Source of the DNA: Streptomyces showdoensis
GTDB lineage: Bacteria > Actinomycetota > Actinomycetes > Streptomycetales > Streptomycetaceae
Assembly (NCBI RefSeq): GCF_039535475.1
Contig: NZ_BAAAXG010000026.1
Coordinates: 2,723,501-2,787,500 of the forward strand
Direction of reading: 5' to 3'
Length of the DNA: 64,000 bases
Positions within the stretch are counted from its first letter, which is position 1, and the number at the start of each line of letters is the position of its first letter. The notes beneath the pieces were generated by a model, which was given only the letters and a program-made list of their open reading frames with translations, did not search any database and was not told where the DNA came from. Below, piece by piece: positions 34,379-43,857 of the stretch. Position numbers and translations under genes: made by a program.

Positions 34379-35281
34379 TCACGCCGCCGCGGGAGCGCCG
34401 TCCTGCGCCGCGTCCTGGGGGGTGTCCTGCGCCGCGTCCTGGGTCGTCTCGTCCGGCACCTCGCGCAGGGCGTCCTCGGACAGCCCCTTGCGCCAGTAGC
34501 CGACGAAGGTGACCCGCCGCTTGTCCAGGCCGCGCTCGCGCACGAAGTGCCGGCGCAGCGCCTTCACCGCGCCGGACTCGCCCGCGATCCAGACGTACGG
34601 GGCCTCGCCCGGGAGCTCGGCGGCCGTGACGGCGTCGACGGCGGAGGGCGCGCCCTCCTCCCGCACCAGCCAGGTGATCGTCGCGTCGGCCTCGGTCGCC
34701 AGCTCCATGCGGTCGCCGGAGTAGGGGACTTCGAGGTAGACGTGGGCGCGGGTCTCCGCGGGCAGCCACTCCAGGATCCCGGAGACGGCCGGCAGGGCCG
34801 TCTCGTCGCCCCAGATCATCACGGAGTCGGCGTCCTCGGGGAGCCGGAAGCGCACCCCGGTGTTCTCGGCGACCGCCGGGCCGAGCACGACCACCCGGTC
34901 GCCGGGCTTGGCGTGCTGCGCCCAGCGGCAGGCGGGGCCGCCGTCCTCGTGCACGGCGAAGTCGATGTCGACCTCGGGCGCGGGGGAGTGCCGCTGCGCG
35001 CGGACCGTGTACGAGCGCATCACGGCCCGCTCGGTGTCGGGCATGGCCCGCCAGGCGCCGAGGACGGCGTACATGTCCGGGTCGTCCAGCGGCGGCAGGA
35101 CGGGGGCGTCCTGTCCCGGGTGCGGCAGGAAGAGGGAGAGCGACTGGTCGCGGCCCCCGGCGGCGAAGCCCTTCAGGTCCTCACCGGTGAAGGTGACGCG
35201 GACCAGGGTCGGGCCGAGCCGCCGCGTCCGGTCGACCTGGAGGCTGAAGAACTGGAACGGGGCGGTCTCGGCGTGCGTCAT
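34379..35281 (-). CDS. desF: Siderophore-interacting protein, ferric-desferrioxamine reductase-like (DesF)
   Basis: A 300-residue SIP-family flavoprotein with a FAD-binding barrel (VRVTFTGEDLKGFA; MRSYTVRAQRHSPAPEVDIDF at about 105-125) and an NAD(P)H-binding half (WGDETALPAVSGILEWLP, YVWIAGESGAVKALRRHFV). The family reduces siderophore iron after uptake. The C-terminal 25 residues are an Ala/Gln/Asp repeat (TQDAAQDTPQDAAQDG) of likely low structure. It starts 3 bases after desE ends, so the two are cotranscribed. Confidence 0.9.
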   Translation of the reverse strand: MTHAETAPFQFFSLQVDRTRRLGPTLVRVTFTGEDLKGFAAGGRDQSLSLFLPHPGQDAPVLPPLDDPDMYAVLGAWRAMPDTERAVMRSYTVRAQRHSPAPEVDIDFAVHEDGGPACRWAQHAKPGDRVVVLGPAVAENTGVRFRLPEDADSVMIWGDETALPAVSGILEWLPAETRAHVYLEVPYSGDRMELATEADATITWLVREEGAPSAVDAVTAAELPGEAPYVWIAGESGAVKALRRHFVRERGLDKRRVTFVGYWRKGLSEDALREVPDETTQDAAQDTPQDAAQDGAPAAA

Positions 35282-35284
35282 GGG

Positions 35285-36337
35285 TCAGGACACCTTCTTG
35301 GCGTTCTCGAGGGCCTTGGCCAGGTCCTCCAGGAGCGGGGCGCACTTGGCGTACGAGTAGATCGGCTCGGTCACGCGCGGGATGACCTGGCCGGCCTTGA
35401 CGGCGGGCAGCGCGGCCCAGGTGGGCTTGGCCTTCAGGGCCTCGGGCTGCAGGGCCGAGGTGCGGTTGTCGAGCATGATGATGTCGGCCTTGTACTTGTC
35501 GACGTTCTCCCAGCTCAGACCCTCGAACCAGCCGCCCTGGTCCAGCTTGGTGGGCGTCACGATGTTGACGCCGAGCTCCTTGAAGAAGAGCGTGTCGGTC
35601 GGGCGGACCGGGGTGGACACGTAGAAGAGGTCCGGGGAGCCGGAGCCGATCAGGACCTTGATGTCCTTCTTGCCCTGGGCGGCCTTGCGGACGCGCTCGG
35701 CGGCGGCCTCGAAGCGGGCCTTGTCCTTCTTGATCTGCTCGGTGTTCACGTCGGCGCCGAGCGAGGCGGCGAGGTCGGCGTGACGCTGCAGGACGGCCGG
35801 CATGGACTTGTCGGCGGCCCACAGGGCGACGCTCGGCGCGATCTTGGTGATCTTGTCCTTCTGCTCCGCCGGCACGTACCAGAGGTCGTTCTTCTCCCAC
35901 ATGTCCGTGACGAGGAGCTCGGGCTGGAGCTTGAGGTACTCCTCGATCTTGAACTCGCCCCAGACGTTGCCGATGACCTTGACCTTGTTGATGTCGAGGT
36001 CGCCGGCCTGCACGTCGGGGGTGACCGCGCCGGTCTTCGGGTCCTTGACCGTGGTCGGGCCGAAGACGCCCTTGACCTCGACGCCGAAGTCCTTGAGGGC
36101 GGCGGCGGTTCCGGTGAAGGCGACGATGTTCTTCGGGGTGGTCTTCGCCTCGACGGCGATGCCGCGGTCGTCGGTGAACTTCCACGGGCCGGCCTTCTCG
36201 GCGGCCTTGGCGGGCGCGTCGCCGGCCTTGCCGTCGCCGCCGCCGCAGGCGGTGAGCGTGGCGACGAGCCCGAGGGCGCCGCCCGCGGCGAGCAGGCCGC
36301 GGCGGGTGAGGAAGGTGGCTCGGGCGGTGCTGGGCAT
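35285..36337 (-). CDS. desE: Ferric-siderophore binding lipoprotein DesE
   Basis: A 350-residue ABC-transporter binding lipoprotein. The signal peptide has a Tat-like TRRGLL and a lipobox LTAC with Cys31. The mature part has the FecB/BtuF-type helical-bridge fold (KNIVAFTGTAAALKDFGVEVKGVFG near the N-terminus, LLVTDMWEKND mid-protein). It captures ferrioxamines at the cell surface. Permease and ATPase genes are not adjacent and must lie elsewhere. It is the first gene of desEF with its own iron box 50 bases upstream. ATG 36337 fits the signal peptide. Confidence 0.93.
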   Translation of the reverse strand: MPSTARATFLTRRGLLAAGGALGLVATLTACGGGDGKAGDAPAKAAEKAGPWKFTDDRGIAVEAKTTPKNIVAFTGTAAALKDFGVEVKGVFGPTTVKDPKTGAVTPDVQAGDLDINKVKVIGNVWGEFKIEEYLKLQPELLVTDMWEKNDLWYVPAEQKDKITKIAPSVALWAADKSMPAVLQRHADLAASLGADVNTEQIKKDKARFEAAAERVRKAAQGKKDIKVLIGSGSPDLFYVSTPVRPTDTLFFKELGVNIVTPTKLDQGGWFEGLSWENVDKYKADIIMLDNRTSALQPEALKAKPTWAALPAVKAGQVIPRVTEPIYSYAKCAPLLEDLAKALENAKKVS

Positions 36338-36386
36338 GGCGAAGTCGCTTTCGGTACGAGCCGGGGTCGGCCTGGGTAGTCGAAGG

Positions 36387-36404
36387 TAGGTTAGCCTAAC
36401 CTCA
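36387..36404. promoter_or_regulatory. Iron box before desEF
   Basis: The perfect inverted repeat AGGTTAGCCTAACCT at 36388-36402 is identical to the core before desA. It is 51 bases from the desE start codon. DmdR1/DtxR-type iron control is expected. Confidence 0.88.
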
Positions 36405-36447
36405 TCAGGATCGACAGGGCCGGGGTCGAAAGCGCCCGCGGGCACCA

Positions 36448-36484
36448 CGAAGCCCGCCGCCCCCGAGGGGGACGACGGGCTTCG
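36448..36484 (-). terminator. Hairpin after the acyl-CoA dehydrogenase gene
   Basis: CGAAGCCCG (36448-36456) pairs with CGGGCTTCG (36476-36484), extended after a small internal loop by a 5-bp C/G stem. It lies 17 bases past the stop, ending the leucine-catabolism operon before the desE promoter. Confidence 0.65.
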
Positions 36485-36500
36485 CCGGGGCGGTCGTGGG

Positions 36501-37661
36501 TCAGGCGGACAGGCCCAACTCCCGCGCGATCAGCATCCGCTGGACCTCGCTGGTGCCCTCGCCGATCTCCAGGATCTTCGAGTCCCGCCACATCCGGGCC
36601 ACCGGATACTCGTTCATGAAGCCGTAGCCGCCGTGGATCTGGGTCGCCTCGCGGGCGTTGTCCACCGCGACCGTCGAGGAGTACAGCTTCGCCAGCGCCG
36701 CCTCCTTCTTGAACGGCTCGCCCAGCACCAGCCGGGACGCCGCGTCGCGCCAGCCGACCCGGGCCATGTGCGCCCGCATCTCCATGTCCGCGATCTTGAA
36801 CTGGATGGCCTGGTTGTCGCCGATCGGGCGGCCGAAGGCGTGACGTTCCTTCGCGTACTTCACCGACTCGTCGACACAGCCCTGCGCCAGCCCCGTCGCC
36901 AGCGCCGAGATCGCGATCCGGCCCTCGTCGAGGATCCGCAGGAACTGCGCGTAGCCGCGGCCCTCCTCGCCGAGCAGGTTCGCCACCGGGACGCGCACGT
37001 CCTGGAAGGACAGCTCACGGGTGTCCGAGGCGTTCCAGCCGACCTTCGAGTACGGCGCCGCGACCGTGAAGCCGGGCGTGCCCGAGGGCACGATGATCGA
37101 GGAGATCAGCGGGCGGCCGTCCGCCTTGCGGCCGGTCACCGCGGTGACCGTCACCAGACCCGTGATGTCCGTACCGGAGTTGGTGATGAAGCACTTCGAG
37201 CCGTTGATGACCCACTCGTCGCCGTCCCGGACCGCCGTCGTGCGCGTGCCGCCCGCGTCGGAGCCGGCCCCCGGCTCGGTCAGGCCGAACGCGCCCAGCA
37301 GCTCGCCCGAGCACAGCCGGGGCAGCCACGCGCGCTTCTGCTCCTCGGTGCCGAAGCGGTAGACCGGCATCGCGCCCAGCGAGACGCCCGCCTCCAGGGT
37401 GATCGCCACCGAGGAGTCCACCCGGGCGAGCTCCTCCAGGGCGATGCCGAGGGCGAGGTAGTCGCCGCCCATCCCGCCGTACTCCTCGGGGAACGGCAGG
37501 CCGAACAGGCCCATCCGGCCCATCTCGCGGACGATCTCGTACGGGAACTCGTGGCGCTCGTAGTAGTCGCCGATCTTCGGGGCGACGACGTCGTGGGCGA
37601 ACTCCTCGACGGTGCGGCGGAGTTGCTCGTGCTCTTCGGAGAGCCGGTGGTCGAGGGACAT
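36501..37661 (-). CDS. acdH: Acyl-CoA dehydrogenase (branched/short-chain type, AcdH-like)
   Basis: A 386-residue flavoenzyme introducing the alpha-beta double bond in acyl-CoA. FAD and substrate signatures are GLTEPGAGSDAGGTRTTA (about 125-142), QIHGGYGFMNEYPVARMWRD, with Glu of NEYP as likely base, and EGTSEVQRMLIARELG at the C-terminus. Position and sequence match the Streptomyces acdH locus (branched-chain amino-acid catabolism); isovaleryl- or isobutyryl-CoA are the likely substrates. ATG 37661 is 2 bases after the HMG-CoA lyase stop. Confidence 0.9.
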   Translation of the reverse strand: MSLDHRLSEEHEQLRRTVEEFAHDVVAPKIGDYYERHEFPYEIVREMGRMGLFGLPFPEEYGGMGGDYLALGIALEELARVDSSVAITLEAGVSLGAMPVYRFGTEEQKRAWLPRLCSGELLGAFGLTEPGAGSDAGGTRTTAVRDGDEWVINGSKCFITNSGTDITGLVTVTAVTGRKADGRPLISSIIVPSGTPGFTVAAPYSKVGWNASDTRELSFQDVRVPVANLLGEEGRGYAQFLRILDEGRIAISALATGLAQGCVDESVKYAKERHAFGRPIGDNQAIQFKIADMEMRAHMARVGWRDAASRLVLGEPFKKEAALAKLYSSTVAVDNAREATQIHGGYGFMNEYPVARMWRDSKILEIGEGTSEVQRMLIARELGLSA

Positions 37662-37663
37662 GC

Positions 37664-38599
37664 TCAGGACTCCTTGTGGGAGAGCGCTCTTACGGTACGG
37701 GACGGGCTCGGACGGCCCAGTTGTTCGGCCATCCACCCGCTGGTGGCGGTCAGGGCGGCCAGGTCGACCCCGGTCTCGATGCCGAGGCCGTCGAGCATCC
37801 ACACGAGGTCCTCGGTGGCCAGGTTGCCGGTCGCGCTCTTCGCGTACGGGCAGCCGCCGAGGCCGCCCGCGGAGGCGTCGACCGTGGTCACGCCGTGCCG
37901 GAGCGCGGCGAGCGTGTTGGACAGGGCCTGCCCGTAGGTGTCGTGGAAGTGCACGGCGATGCGGGAGGTGGGCACCCCGGCCTCGTTCAGCGCCGTCAGC
38001 AGCGCCTGGACGTGCCCCGGGGTGGCGACGCCGATCGTGTCGCCCAGGCTCAGCTCGTCGCAGCCCATCTCGGCGAGCGCCTTCGTCACCCGGACGACCT
38101 GCTCGACCGGGACGGCGCCCTCCCACGGGTCGCCGAAGCACATCGACAGATAGCCGCGGATCGTCAGGCCCTGCTCTATCGCCCGGGTCACCACCGGCTC
38201 GAACATGGCGAGCGCCTCGTCCACGGTCCGGTTCAGGTTGGCCTTGGCGAAGGACTCGGTGGCCGAGGCGAACACGGCGACGTGACGGGCGCCGAGCGCG
38301 AGCGCCCGGTCCAGGCCCCGCTCGTTCGGCACCAGCACCGGAAGCCGCACCGGCAGCCCGGAGACCTGCGGGAACAGCTCCTCCGCGTCCGCCAGTTGGG
38401 GGACCCACCTGGGATGCACGAAGCTCGTCGCCTCGACCGTCGACAGACCCGCCGCCGCCAGCCGCCGCACGAACTCGGCCTTCACCCCGGTCGGGACGAC
38501 CGTCTTCTCGTTCTGCAGCCCGTCCCGGGGCCCCACCTCGTGGATCCGCACCCGGGCCGGGAGCGCCGGATCGGTCACCGTCATCGGCAGACCGCTCAT
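37664..38599 (-). CDS. Hydroxymethylglutaryl-CoA lyase
   Basis: A 311-residue TIM-barrel enzyme cleaving HMG-CoA to acetoacetate and acetyl-CoA, the last step of leucine breakdown. Motifs visible are [11 protein letters not shown] (metal and catalytic Arg/Asp), [11 protein letters not shown] (metal histidines) and [19 protein letters not shown], whose cysteine is the catalytic residue of the family. ATG 38599 overlaps the carboxylase alpha stop (ATGA). Confidence 0.94.
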   Translation of the reverse strand: MSGLPMTVTDPALPARVRIHEVGPRDGLQNEKTVVPTGVKAEFVRRLAAAGLSTVEATSFVHPRWVPQLADAEELFPQVSGLPVRLPVLVPNERGLDRALALGARHVAVFASATESFAKANLNRTVDEALAMFEPVVTRAIEQGLTIRGYLSMCFGDPWEGAVPVEQVVRVTKALAEMGCDELSLGDTIGVATPGHVQALLTALNEAGVPTSRIAVHFHDTYGQALSNTLAALRHGVTTVDASAGGLGGCPYAKSATGNLATEDLVWMLDGLGIETGVDLAALTATSGWMAEQLGRPSPSRTVRALSHKES

Positions 38600-40566
38600 G
38601 CCTGCTCCTCCTTCTCCTCGCGCGGGGCGACGACGGCCAGGACCTGGTCCATGGCGACCGTGGTGCCGGGAGTGACGTCCAGTTCGGTGACCGTGCCGGC
38701 GTGCGGGGCGGAGATGACGTGCTCCATCTTCATCGCTTCCACCACCAGCAGGCTCTGCCCGGCCTCCACCTCGTCCCCGACCGCCACCTTCACGACGGTC
38801 ACGGTGCCGGGCATCGGCGCGGCCAGCGTGTCGGCCCCGCCGTGCCGGGCCCCGCTGAGCGCGGCGGCCACCGGGTCGTGGTCCAGCACGTGCCAGGAGT
38901 CGCCGTCCCGGCCGAGCCAGGCGCCGGCCCGGTGGAAGTGATGGGTCACCCCGTCCACCGCCACCGTCACCGACCGGTCCGACACCGCGGCGTCCGCGGG
39001 CGCCCCGACCGTCACGGGTTCGAGCCCCGGCACCCGCAGCGGGAAGGCCGTCGGAGCGGGGGTGCCGCCCAGCCGCCAGCCGCTCGGCACCGAGAACGGG
39101 TCCGTCCAGCCGTCCCGGGGCGCCGGGGCGAGCCCCGCGAGACGCACCGCGGCCGCCGCCGCGTACACCTCCTCCGGCACGCCCCGGGGGACCAGGGACT
39201 CCGCGTCCCGCTCCACCAGACCCGTGTCCAGGTCGCCCGTGACGACGTCCGGGTGGGCGAGGAGGCGGCGCAGGAAGCCCGCGTTGGTGGGGACGCCGAG
39301 GGTCACCGTCCGGGCCAGGGCCGCGCGCAGCCGACGCAGGGCCGTCGGGCGGTCCGGCCCGTGCACGATGACCTTCGACAGCATCGGGTCGTAGAGCGAG
39401 GAGACCTCCGAGCCCTCGCTCAGCCCCGAGTCCGTGCGCGCCCCGCCGCCCTGCGGCTCGTGCAGCGCGAGCACCGTGCCGCCCGAGGGCAGGAAGCCGC
39501 GCGCCGGGTCCTCGGCGCAGATCCGCGCCTCGATCGCCCAGCCGTCCAGTCGCACGTCCTCCTGCGCGAAGCCCAGCGGCTCGCCCGCCGCGACCCGCAG
39601 CTGCCACTCCACCAGGTCCAGGCCCGTGATCAGCTCCGTCACCGGGTGTTCGACCTGGAGCCGGGTGTTCATCTCCATGAAGCAGTACGAGGACGGGTCG
39701 CCGCCCGGCACGATGAACTCGACCGTGCCCGCGCCCACATAGCCGCAGGACCGCGCCGCCTCGACCGCCGCCGCGCCCATCGACGCCCGCAGCTCCGGGG
39801 TCAGCAGGACGCTCGGCGCCTCCTCGATGATCTTCTGGTGGCGCCGCTGCAGCGAGCACTCGCGCTCGCCCAGGTGCACCACGTTGCCGTGCGCGTCCGC
39901 CAGCACCTGGATCTCGATGTGCCGCGGGCGGTCGATCCAGCGCTCCACGAGGAGCGTGTCGTCGCCGAACGAGGACCGGGCCTCGCGCCGCGCCGCAGCG
40001 ATCTCCTCCTCCAGGACCGCCAGGTCCCGCACCAGCCGCATGCCCTTGCCGCCGCCGCCCGCGCTCGGCTTGAGCAGCACCGGCGCGCCCAGCTCGCGGG
40101 CGGCCTCGACGATGTCGGGATCGGCGGCGCCCGGGACGACCGGGACCCCGGCCGCCTTCACGGTCTCCTTCGCCCGGATCTTGTCGCCCATCAGGGAGAT
40201 CGCCGAGGCGGAGGGCCCGATGAAGACCAGGCCCGCGTCCGCGCAGGCCCGCGCGAACCCGGCGTTCTCCGCGAGGAAGCCGTAGCCGGGGTGGACGGCC
40301 TGCGCGCCGGTGCGCCGGGCCGCGTCGAGCAGGGCCGGCACGGACAGGTACGACTCGGCGGCCGGCGGCGGGCCGATCCGCACCGCCGTGTCCGCCTCCC
40401 GCACGTGCCGGGCGTCGGCGTCGGCGTCGCTGTACACGGCCACCGAGCGGACGCCCATCTCCCGCAGGGTGCGGATGACCCGGACGGCGATCTCGCCCCG
40501 GTTGGCCACGAGAACGGTGTCGAACATCTGCTGCATCTCGCTCTGCATCTCCTGGGGAACCCTCAC
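38596..40566 (-). CDS. Acyl-CoA (methylcrotonyl/acetyl/propionyl) carboxylase alpha subunit, biotin carboxylase-BCCP
   Basis: A 656-residue protein from GTG 40566. The biotin carboxylase half spans about 15-460 ([18 protein letters not shown]-grasp loop [35 protein letters not shown]), then a linker and the C-terminal biotinyl domain with Lys613 in EAMKMEH. It carboxylates biotin for the beta subunit encoded just upstream (GTGA overlap). In-frame ATGs at 40548 and 40536 are alternative starts; conserved sequence begins at [11 protein letters not shown]. With HMG-CoA lyase next to it, methylcrotonyl-CoA is the likely substrate. Confidence 0.9.
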   Translation of the reverse strand: MRVPQEMQSEMQQMFDTVLVANRGEIAVRVIRTLREMGVRSVAVYSDADADARHVREADTAVRIGPPPAAESYLSVPALLDAARRTGAQAVHPGYGFLAENAGFARACADAGLVFIGPSASAISLMGDKIRAKETVKAAGVPVVPGAADPDIVEAARELGAPVLLKPSAGGGGKGMRLVRDLAVLEEEIAAARREARSSFGDDTLLVERWIDRPRHIEIQVLADAHGNVVHLGERECSLQRRHQKIIEEAPSVLLTPELRASMGAAAVEAARSCGYVGAGTVEFIVPGGDPSSYCFMEMNTRLQVEHPVTELITGLDLVEWQLRVAAGEPLGFAQEDVRLDGWAIEARICAEDPARGFLPSGGTVLALHEPQGGGARTDSGLSEGSEVSSLYDPMLSKVIVHGPDRPTALRRLRAALARTVTLGVPTNAGFLRRLLAHPDVVTGDLDTGLVERDAESLVPRGVPEEVYAAAAAVRLAGLAPAPRDGWTDPFSVPSGWRLGGTPAPTAFPLRVPGLEPVTVGAPADAAVSDRSVTVAVDGVTHHFHRAGAWLGRDGDSWHVLDHDPVAAALSGARHGGADTLAAPMPGTVTVVKVAVGDEVEAGQSLLVVEAMKMEHVISAPHAGTVTELDVTPGTTVAMDQVLAVVAPREEKEEQA

Positions 40567-42170
40567 ATCCGGAAGACGCCGAACTGGGGGTCACCCAGGG
40601 GCGCGTTGGCACAGGCGGTCAGGGCGAGGCCGAGGACCTGCCGGGTCTCCATGGGGTCGATGACCCCGTCGTCCCAGAGCCGGGCCGTCGCGTAGTAGGC
40701 ACTGCCCTGCGTCTCGTACTGCGCGCGGATCGGGTCCTTGAAGGCCTCTTCCTCCTCGGCGCTCCACGCGTCGCCGAGCTGGTCGCGCTTGACCGTGGCG
40801 AGGACCGACGCGGCCTGCTCGCCGCCCATGACCGAGATCTTGGCGTTGGGCCACATCCACAGGAAGCGGGGGGAGTACGCCCGGCCGCACATCGAGTAGT
40901 TGCCCGCGCCGTACGAACCGCCGACCACCACCGTCAGCTTCGGCACCCGCGTGCTGGCCACCGCCGTCACCATCTTGGCGCCGTGCTTGGCGATGCCGCC
41001 GTGCTCGTACGCCTTGCCGACCATGAAGCCGGTGATGTTCTGCAGGAAGACCAGCGGGATCCCGCGCTGGTCGCACAGCTCGATGAAGTGCGCGCCCTTC
41101 TGGGCGGACTCGGCGAACAGGATGCCGTTGTTGGCGACGATGCCGACCGGGTGCCCGTGGATCCGGGCGAAGCCGGTGACCAGCGTCTGCCCGTACTCGG
41201 CCTTGAACTCCTGGAAGCGGGAGGCGTCCACGACCCGCGCGATCACCTCGCGCACGTCGTACGGAGTCCGCGAGTCGACCGGCACCGCTCCGTACAGCCC
41301 CGCCGGGTCCACCTTCGGCTCCTCGGCCGGCTCCACCGACCAGGGCAGCGGGCCCCGCTCGGGGAGGGTCGCGACGATGTTGCGCACGATCCGCAGGGCG
41401 TGCGCGTCGTCCTCCGCGAGGTGGTCGGTGACGCCGGAGATCCGCGAGTGCACCTCGCCGCCGCCGAGCTCCTCCGCCGTCACGACCTCACCGGTCGCCG
41501 CCTTCACCAGCGGCGGGCCGCCGAGGAAGATCGTCCCCTGGTTGCGGACGATCACGGCCTCGTCGCTCATCGCCGGGACGTACGCCCCGCCGGCCGTGCA
41601 GGAGCCGAGGACCGCCGCGATCTGCGGGATGCCGGCGCCGGACATCCGGGCCTGGTTGTAGAAGATGCGGCCGAAGTGCTCGCGGTCCGGGAAGACCTCG
41701 TCCTGCATCGGCAGGAAGGCGCCGCCGGAGTCGACCAGGTAGAGGCAGGGGAGACGGTTCTCCAGCGCCACCTCCTGCGCCCGCAGGTGCTTCTTCACCG
41801 TCATCGGGTAGTACGTGCCGCCCTTGACGGTCGCGTCGTTGGCGACGATCACGCACTCGCGGCCGCTCACCCGGCCGATGCCCGCGATGACGCCGGCCGC
41901 GGGGGCCTGGTCGCCGTACATCCCGTTCGCCGCGAGCGGGGCCAGCTCCAGGAAGGGCGAGCCCGGGTCCAGCAGCGTGTCCACGCGGTCCCGCGGCAGC
42001 AGCTTGCCGCGCGCGGTGTGCCGGGCGCGGGACTTCTCGCCGCCGCCGAGCGCGGCCGCGGCCAGCTTGGCGCGGAGCGTCGCGGCCAGCTCGTGGTGGG
42101 CCGCCTCGTTGGCCTGCCAGGCCGGCGAGGCGGGGTCCGCCGCGCTCGTCAGCACAGGTGCCTGCTGCAT
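40563..42170 (-). CDS. Acyl-CoA carboxylase beta subunit (methylcrotonyl-CoA type)
   Basis: A 535-residue carboxyltransferase. The paired crotonase-like halves show acyl-CoA and biotin sites: [22 protein letters not shown] and [20 protein letters not shown] in the N half, and [27 protein letters not shown] and [20 protein letters not shown] in the C half. The [18 protein letters not shown] wording is characteristic of methylcrotonyl-CoA carboxylase rather than propionyl-CoA carboxylase. It is the first gene of the four-gene minus-strand operon. Two operator-like repeats lie 38-83 bases upstream. Confidence 0.92.
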   Translation of the reverse strand: MQQAPVLTSAADPASPAWQANEAAHHELAATLRAKLAAAALGGGEKSRARHTARGKLLPRDRVDTLLDPGSPFLELAPLAANGMYGDQAPAAGVIAGIGRVSGRECVIVANDATVKGGTYYPMTVKKHLRAQEVALENRLPCLYLVDSGGAFLPMQDEVFPDREHFGRIFYNQARMSGAGIPQIAAVLGSCTAGGAYVPAMSDEAVIVRNQGTIFLGGPPLVKAATGEVVTAEELGGGEVHSRISGVTDHLAEDDAHALRIVRNIVATLPERGPLPWSVEPAEEPKVDPAGLYGAVPVDSRTPYDVREVIARVVDASRFQEFKAEYGQTLVTGFARIHGHPVGIVANNGILFAESAQKGAHFIELCDQRGIPLVFLQNITGFMVGKAYEHGGIAKHGAKMVTAVASTRVPKLTVVVGGSYGAGNYSMCGRAYSPRFLWMWPNAKISVMGGEQAASVLATVKRDQLGDAWSAEEEEAFKDPIRAQYETQGSAYYATARLWDDGVIDPMETRQVLGLALTACANAPLGDPQFGVFRM

Positions 42171-42208
42171 CCGTCGAGCTCCCTTGCTCGGTCCACTCGG
42201 TCCGCTTG

Positions 42209-42224
42209 GTTAATGAGCGTTAAC
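42209..42224. promoter_or_regulatory. TetR-type operator copy 1
   Basis: GTTAATGAGCGTTAAC, an imperfect 16-bp inverted repeat with GTTAA/TTAAC arms, 38 bases upstream of the carboxylase beta start. It matches copy 2 at 13 of 16 positions. Binding by the divergent TetR protein is inferred. Confidence 0.75.
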
Positions 42225-42237
42225 GTATGGGCTTCAG

Positions 42238-42253
42238 GTTAACGACCGCTAAC
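42238..42253. promoter_or_regulatory. TetR-type operator copy 2
   Basis: GTTAACGACCGCTAAC, the second copy of the GTTAAyGAsCGyTAAC element, centred 29 bp from the first and just before the candidate -10 TAGAAT of the TetR gene. The position fits autorepression. Confidence 0.75.
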
Positions 42254-42275
42254 GGGGTTGTCTAGAATCGAATCC

Positions 42276-42884
42276 ATGACCACGACGCCGACCCCGACCG
42301 GACGGACCGACGCCCTGACGCGACGCGAGCAGATCCTCAAGGAAGCCGCCCGCCTCTTCGCCGAGCGCGGCTTCCACGGCGTGGGGGTGGACGAGATAGG
42401 AGCCGCCGTCGGCATCAGCGGCCCCGGGCTCTACCGCCACTTCCCCGGCAAGGACGCGATGCTCGCCGAGCTGCTCGTCGGCATCAGCGAGCGGCTCCTC
42501 GACGGCGGCCGCCTGCGGGTCGCCGAATCCGACGGAGACCCCCGTGCCGTCCTCGGCTCCCTCATCGACGGCCACATCGACTTCGCGCTCGACGACCGGC
42601 CGCTGATCACCCTCCACGACCGCGAGCTCGACCGGCTCAAGGACGAGGACCGCAAGCGGGTCCGGCAGCTCCAGCGGCAGTACGTCGAGCTGTGGGTCGC
42701 CGTCGTCCGCGACCTGTACCCGGCGGCCGGCGAGTACGAGGTGCGCGCCGGCGTCCACGCGGTCTTCGGCCTCCTCAACTCGACCCCGCACCTGGGCGCA
42801 CCGCTGGGCCGCACGGAGATGGAACGCCTCCTGCGTTCCCTGGCCCACGGGGCGTTCGGGGCGCTGGGGCGGCCGGGGGCCTGA
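42276..42884 (+). CDS. TetR/AcrR-family regulator of the leucine-catabolism operon
   Basis: A 202-residue regulator. The N-terminal helix-turn-helix spans about 15-65 (REQILKEAARLFAERGFHGVGVDEIGAAVGISGPGLYRHFPGK, a typical TetR block). The C-terminal ligand domain is helical. TAGAAT at 42263-42268 is 8 bases before ATG 42276 and there is no ribosome site between, so the transcript may be leaderless. It is divergent from the carboxylase operon with two 16-bp operators between. An acyl-CoA of the pathway is the expected ligand. Confidence 0.88.
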   Translation: MTTTPTPTGRTDALTRREQILKEAARLFAERGFHGVGVDEIGAAVGISGPGLYRHFPGKDAMLAELLVGISERLLDGGRLRVAESDGDPRAVLGSLIDGHIDFALDDRPLITLHDRELDRLKDEDRKRVRQLQRQYVELWVAVVRDLYPAAGEYEVRAGVHAVFGLLNSTPHLGAPLGRTEMERLLRSLAHGAFGALGRPGA

Positions 42885-42942
42885 TCGCCGACGACGGACC
42901 CGGACCCCGCCGTACCGCGGACCCACCCGGCAGAATGGCCCC

Positions 42943-43725
42943 ATGCCGATACTCAGCCGCCCCGCCCTCGTCGAGCACCTCGTCCGGACCCGCATCGCGG
43001 GAGACGTCGCCACCCCGCGCGACAACAACCTGGCGCACTACCGAAGGCTCGCCAACGGCGACCGGCACTACTGGTTCGGCCTGGAGTTCGGCGACCGGTG
43101 GACCGACGAGCAGGACGTGCTCGCGGTCATGGCCGAGCGGTGCGGCGTCGTCGACGACCCGGCGCACCGCGCCGGGCAGGACACCATCGACCCCGAGCTG
43201 ACCGTCGCCGCCCTCGACCGCCTGGCCGCCCGCCTCGCCAAGGCCGCCGCCTCCAAGGAGCGGGTGCTGTTCGCGACCGGCCACCCCGGCGCCCTGATCG
43301 ACGCGCACAGCCGGGTCGCCGCCGCGCTGCGGGCCCGCGGGTGCGACGTCGTGCGGATCCCCGGCGGGCTGACCGCCGACGAGGGGTACGTCGTGCAGTT
43401 CGCCGACGTCGCCGTCTTCGAGCGGGGCGCCAGCCTCTGGCACACCCACTCCCCGGAGCCGATGAACGCGATCCTCGACGGCCTGGCCGCGCTCGGCGAG
43501 GCCGCTCCGGACCTCGTCGTCGCCGACCACGGCTGGGCCGGGCGGGCGGCCCAGCGGGGGATCGAGTCCGTGGGGTACGCGGACTGCAACGACCCCGCGC
43601 TGTTCCTGGCGGAGGCGGAGGGGACCATGCAGGTCACGGTGCCGCTGGACGACCACGTCGTGGACCCGCGGTACTACGAGCCGCTGACCGCGTACCTGCT
43701 GGACGCGGCGGGCCTGGGCGGCTGA
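42943..43725 (+). CDS. Conserved actinobacterial protein, phosphatase-like by recollection
   Basis: A 260-residue soluble protein. A Rossmann-like core is suggested by RVLFATGHPGALIDAHSRVAAALRARGCDVVRI (about 107-140) and LVVADHGWAGRAA, with the metal-ligand-like HTHSPEPMNAI and CNDPALFLAEAEGT. I recall close Streptomyces relatives labelled phosphatase but see no textbook HAD or metallophosphatase motif, so the reaction is open. It follows the TetR gene by 58 bases on the same strand and could be cotranscribed. Confidence 0.65.
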   Translation: MPILSRPALVEHLVRTRIAGDVATPRDNNLAHYRRLANGDRHYWFGLEFGDRWTDEQDVLAVMAERCGVVDDPAHRAGQDTIDPELTVAALDRLAARLAKAAASKERVLFATGHPGALIDAHSRVAAALRARGCDVVRIPGGLTADEGYVVQFADVAVFERGASLWHTHSPEPMNAILDGLAALGEAAPDLVVADHGWAGRAAQRGIESVGYADCNDPALFLAEAEGTMQVTVPLDDHVVDPRYYEPLTAYLLDAAGLGG

Positions 43726-43790
43726 GCCCCGACGCGGGGCGGCGGTCCGAACCCCGTCGTGGGCCGGGGGCCGGAACCTCCGCGGGGGCA

Positions 43791-43857
43791 GGGGTGCCCG
43801 GACTGCGACCTTCACTTCGCTTCGCCCGCTCCGGGCGCCGCCACGTCCGGACACCCC
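43791..43857. terminator. Long-loop hairpin between convergent genes
   Basis: GGGGTGCCCGGAC (43791-43803) pairs with GTCCGGACACCCC (43845-43857) at 12 of 13 positions, with a 41-base loop that may fold further. It lies between the phosphatase-like gene and the cation-transporter gene. Confidence 0.4.

Noticed and set aside
29195..36404. Whether the siderophore locus is a novel pathway
   Set aside because: Gene content, order and iron boxes match the well-known desferrioxamine cluster of Streptomyces, so novelty is not claimed.
37612..40695. A plus-strand open frame of about 1000 codons
   Set aside because: It is antisense to HMG-CoA lyase and the carboxylase alpha gene and translates to Arg/Pro/Ala-rich low complexity without motifs.
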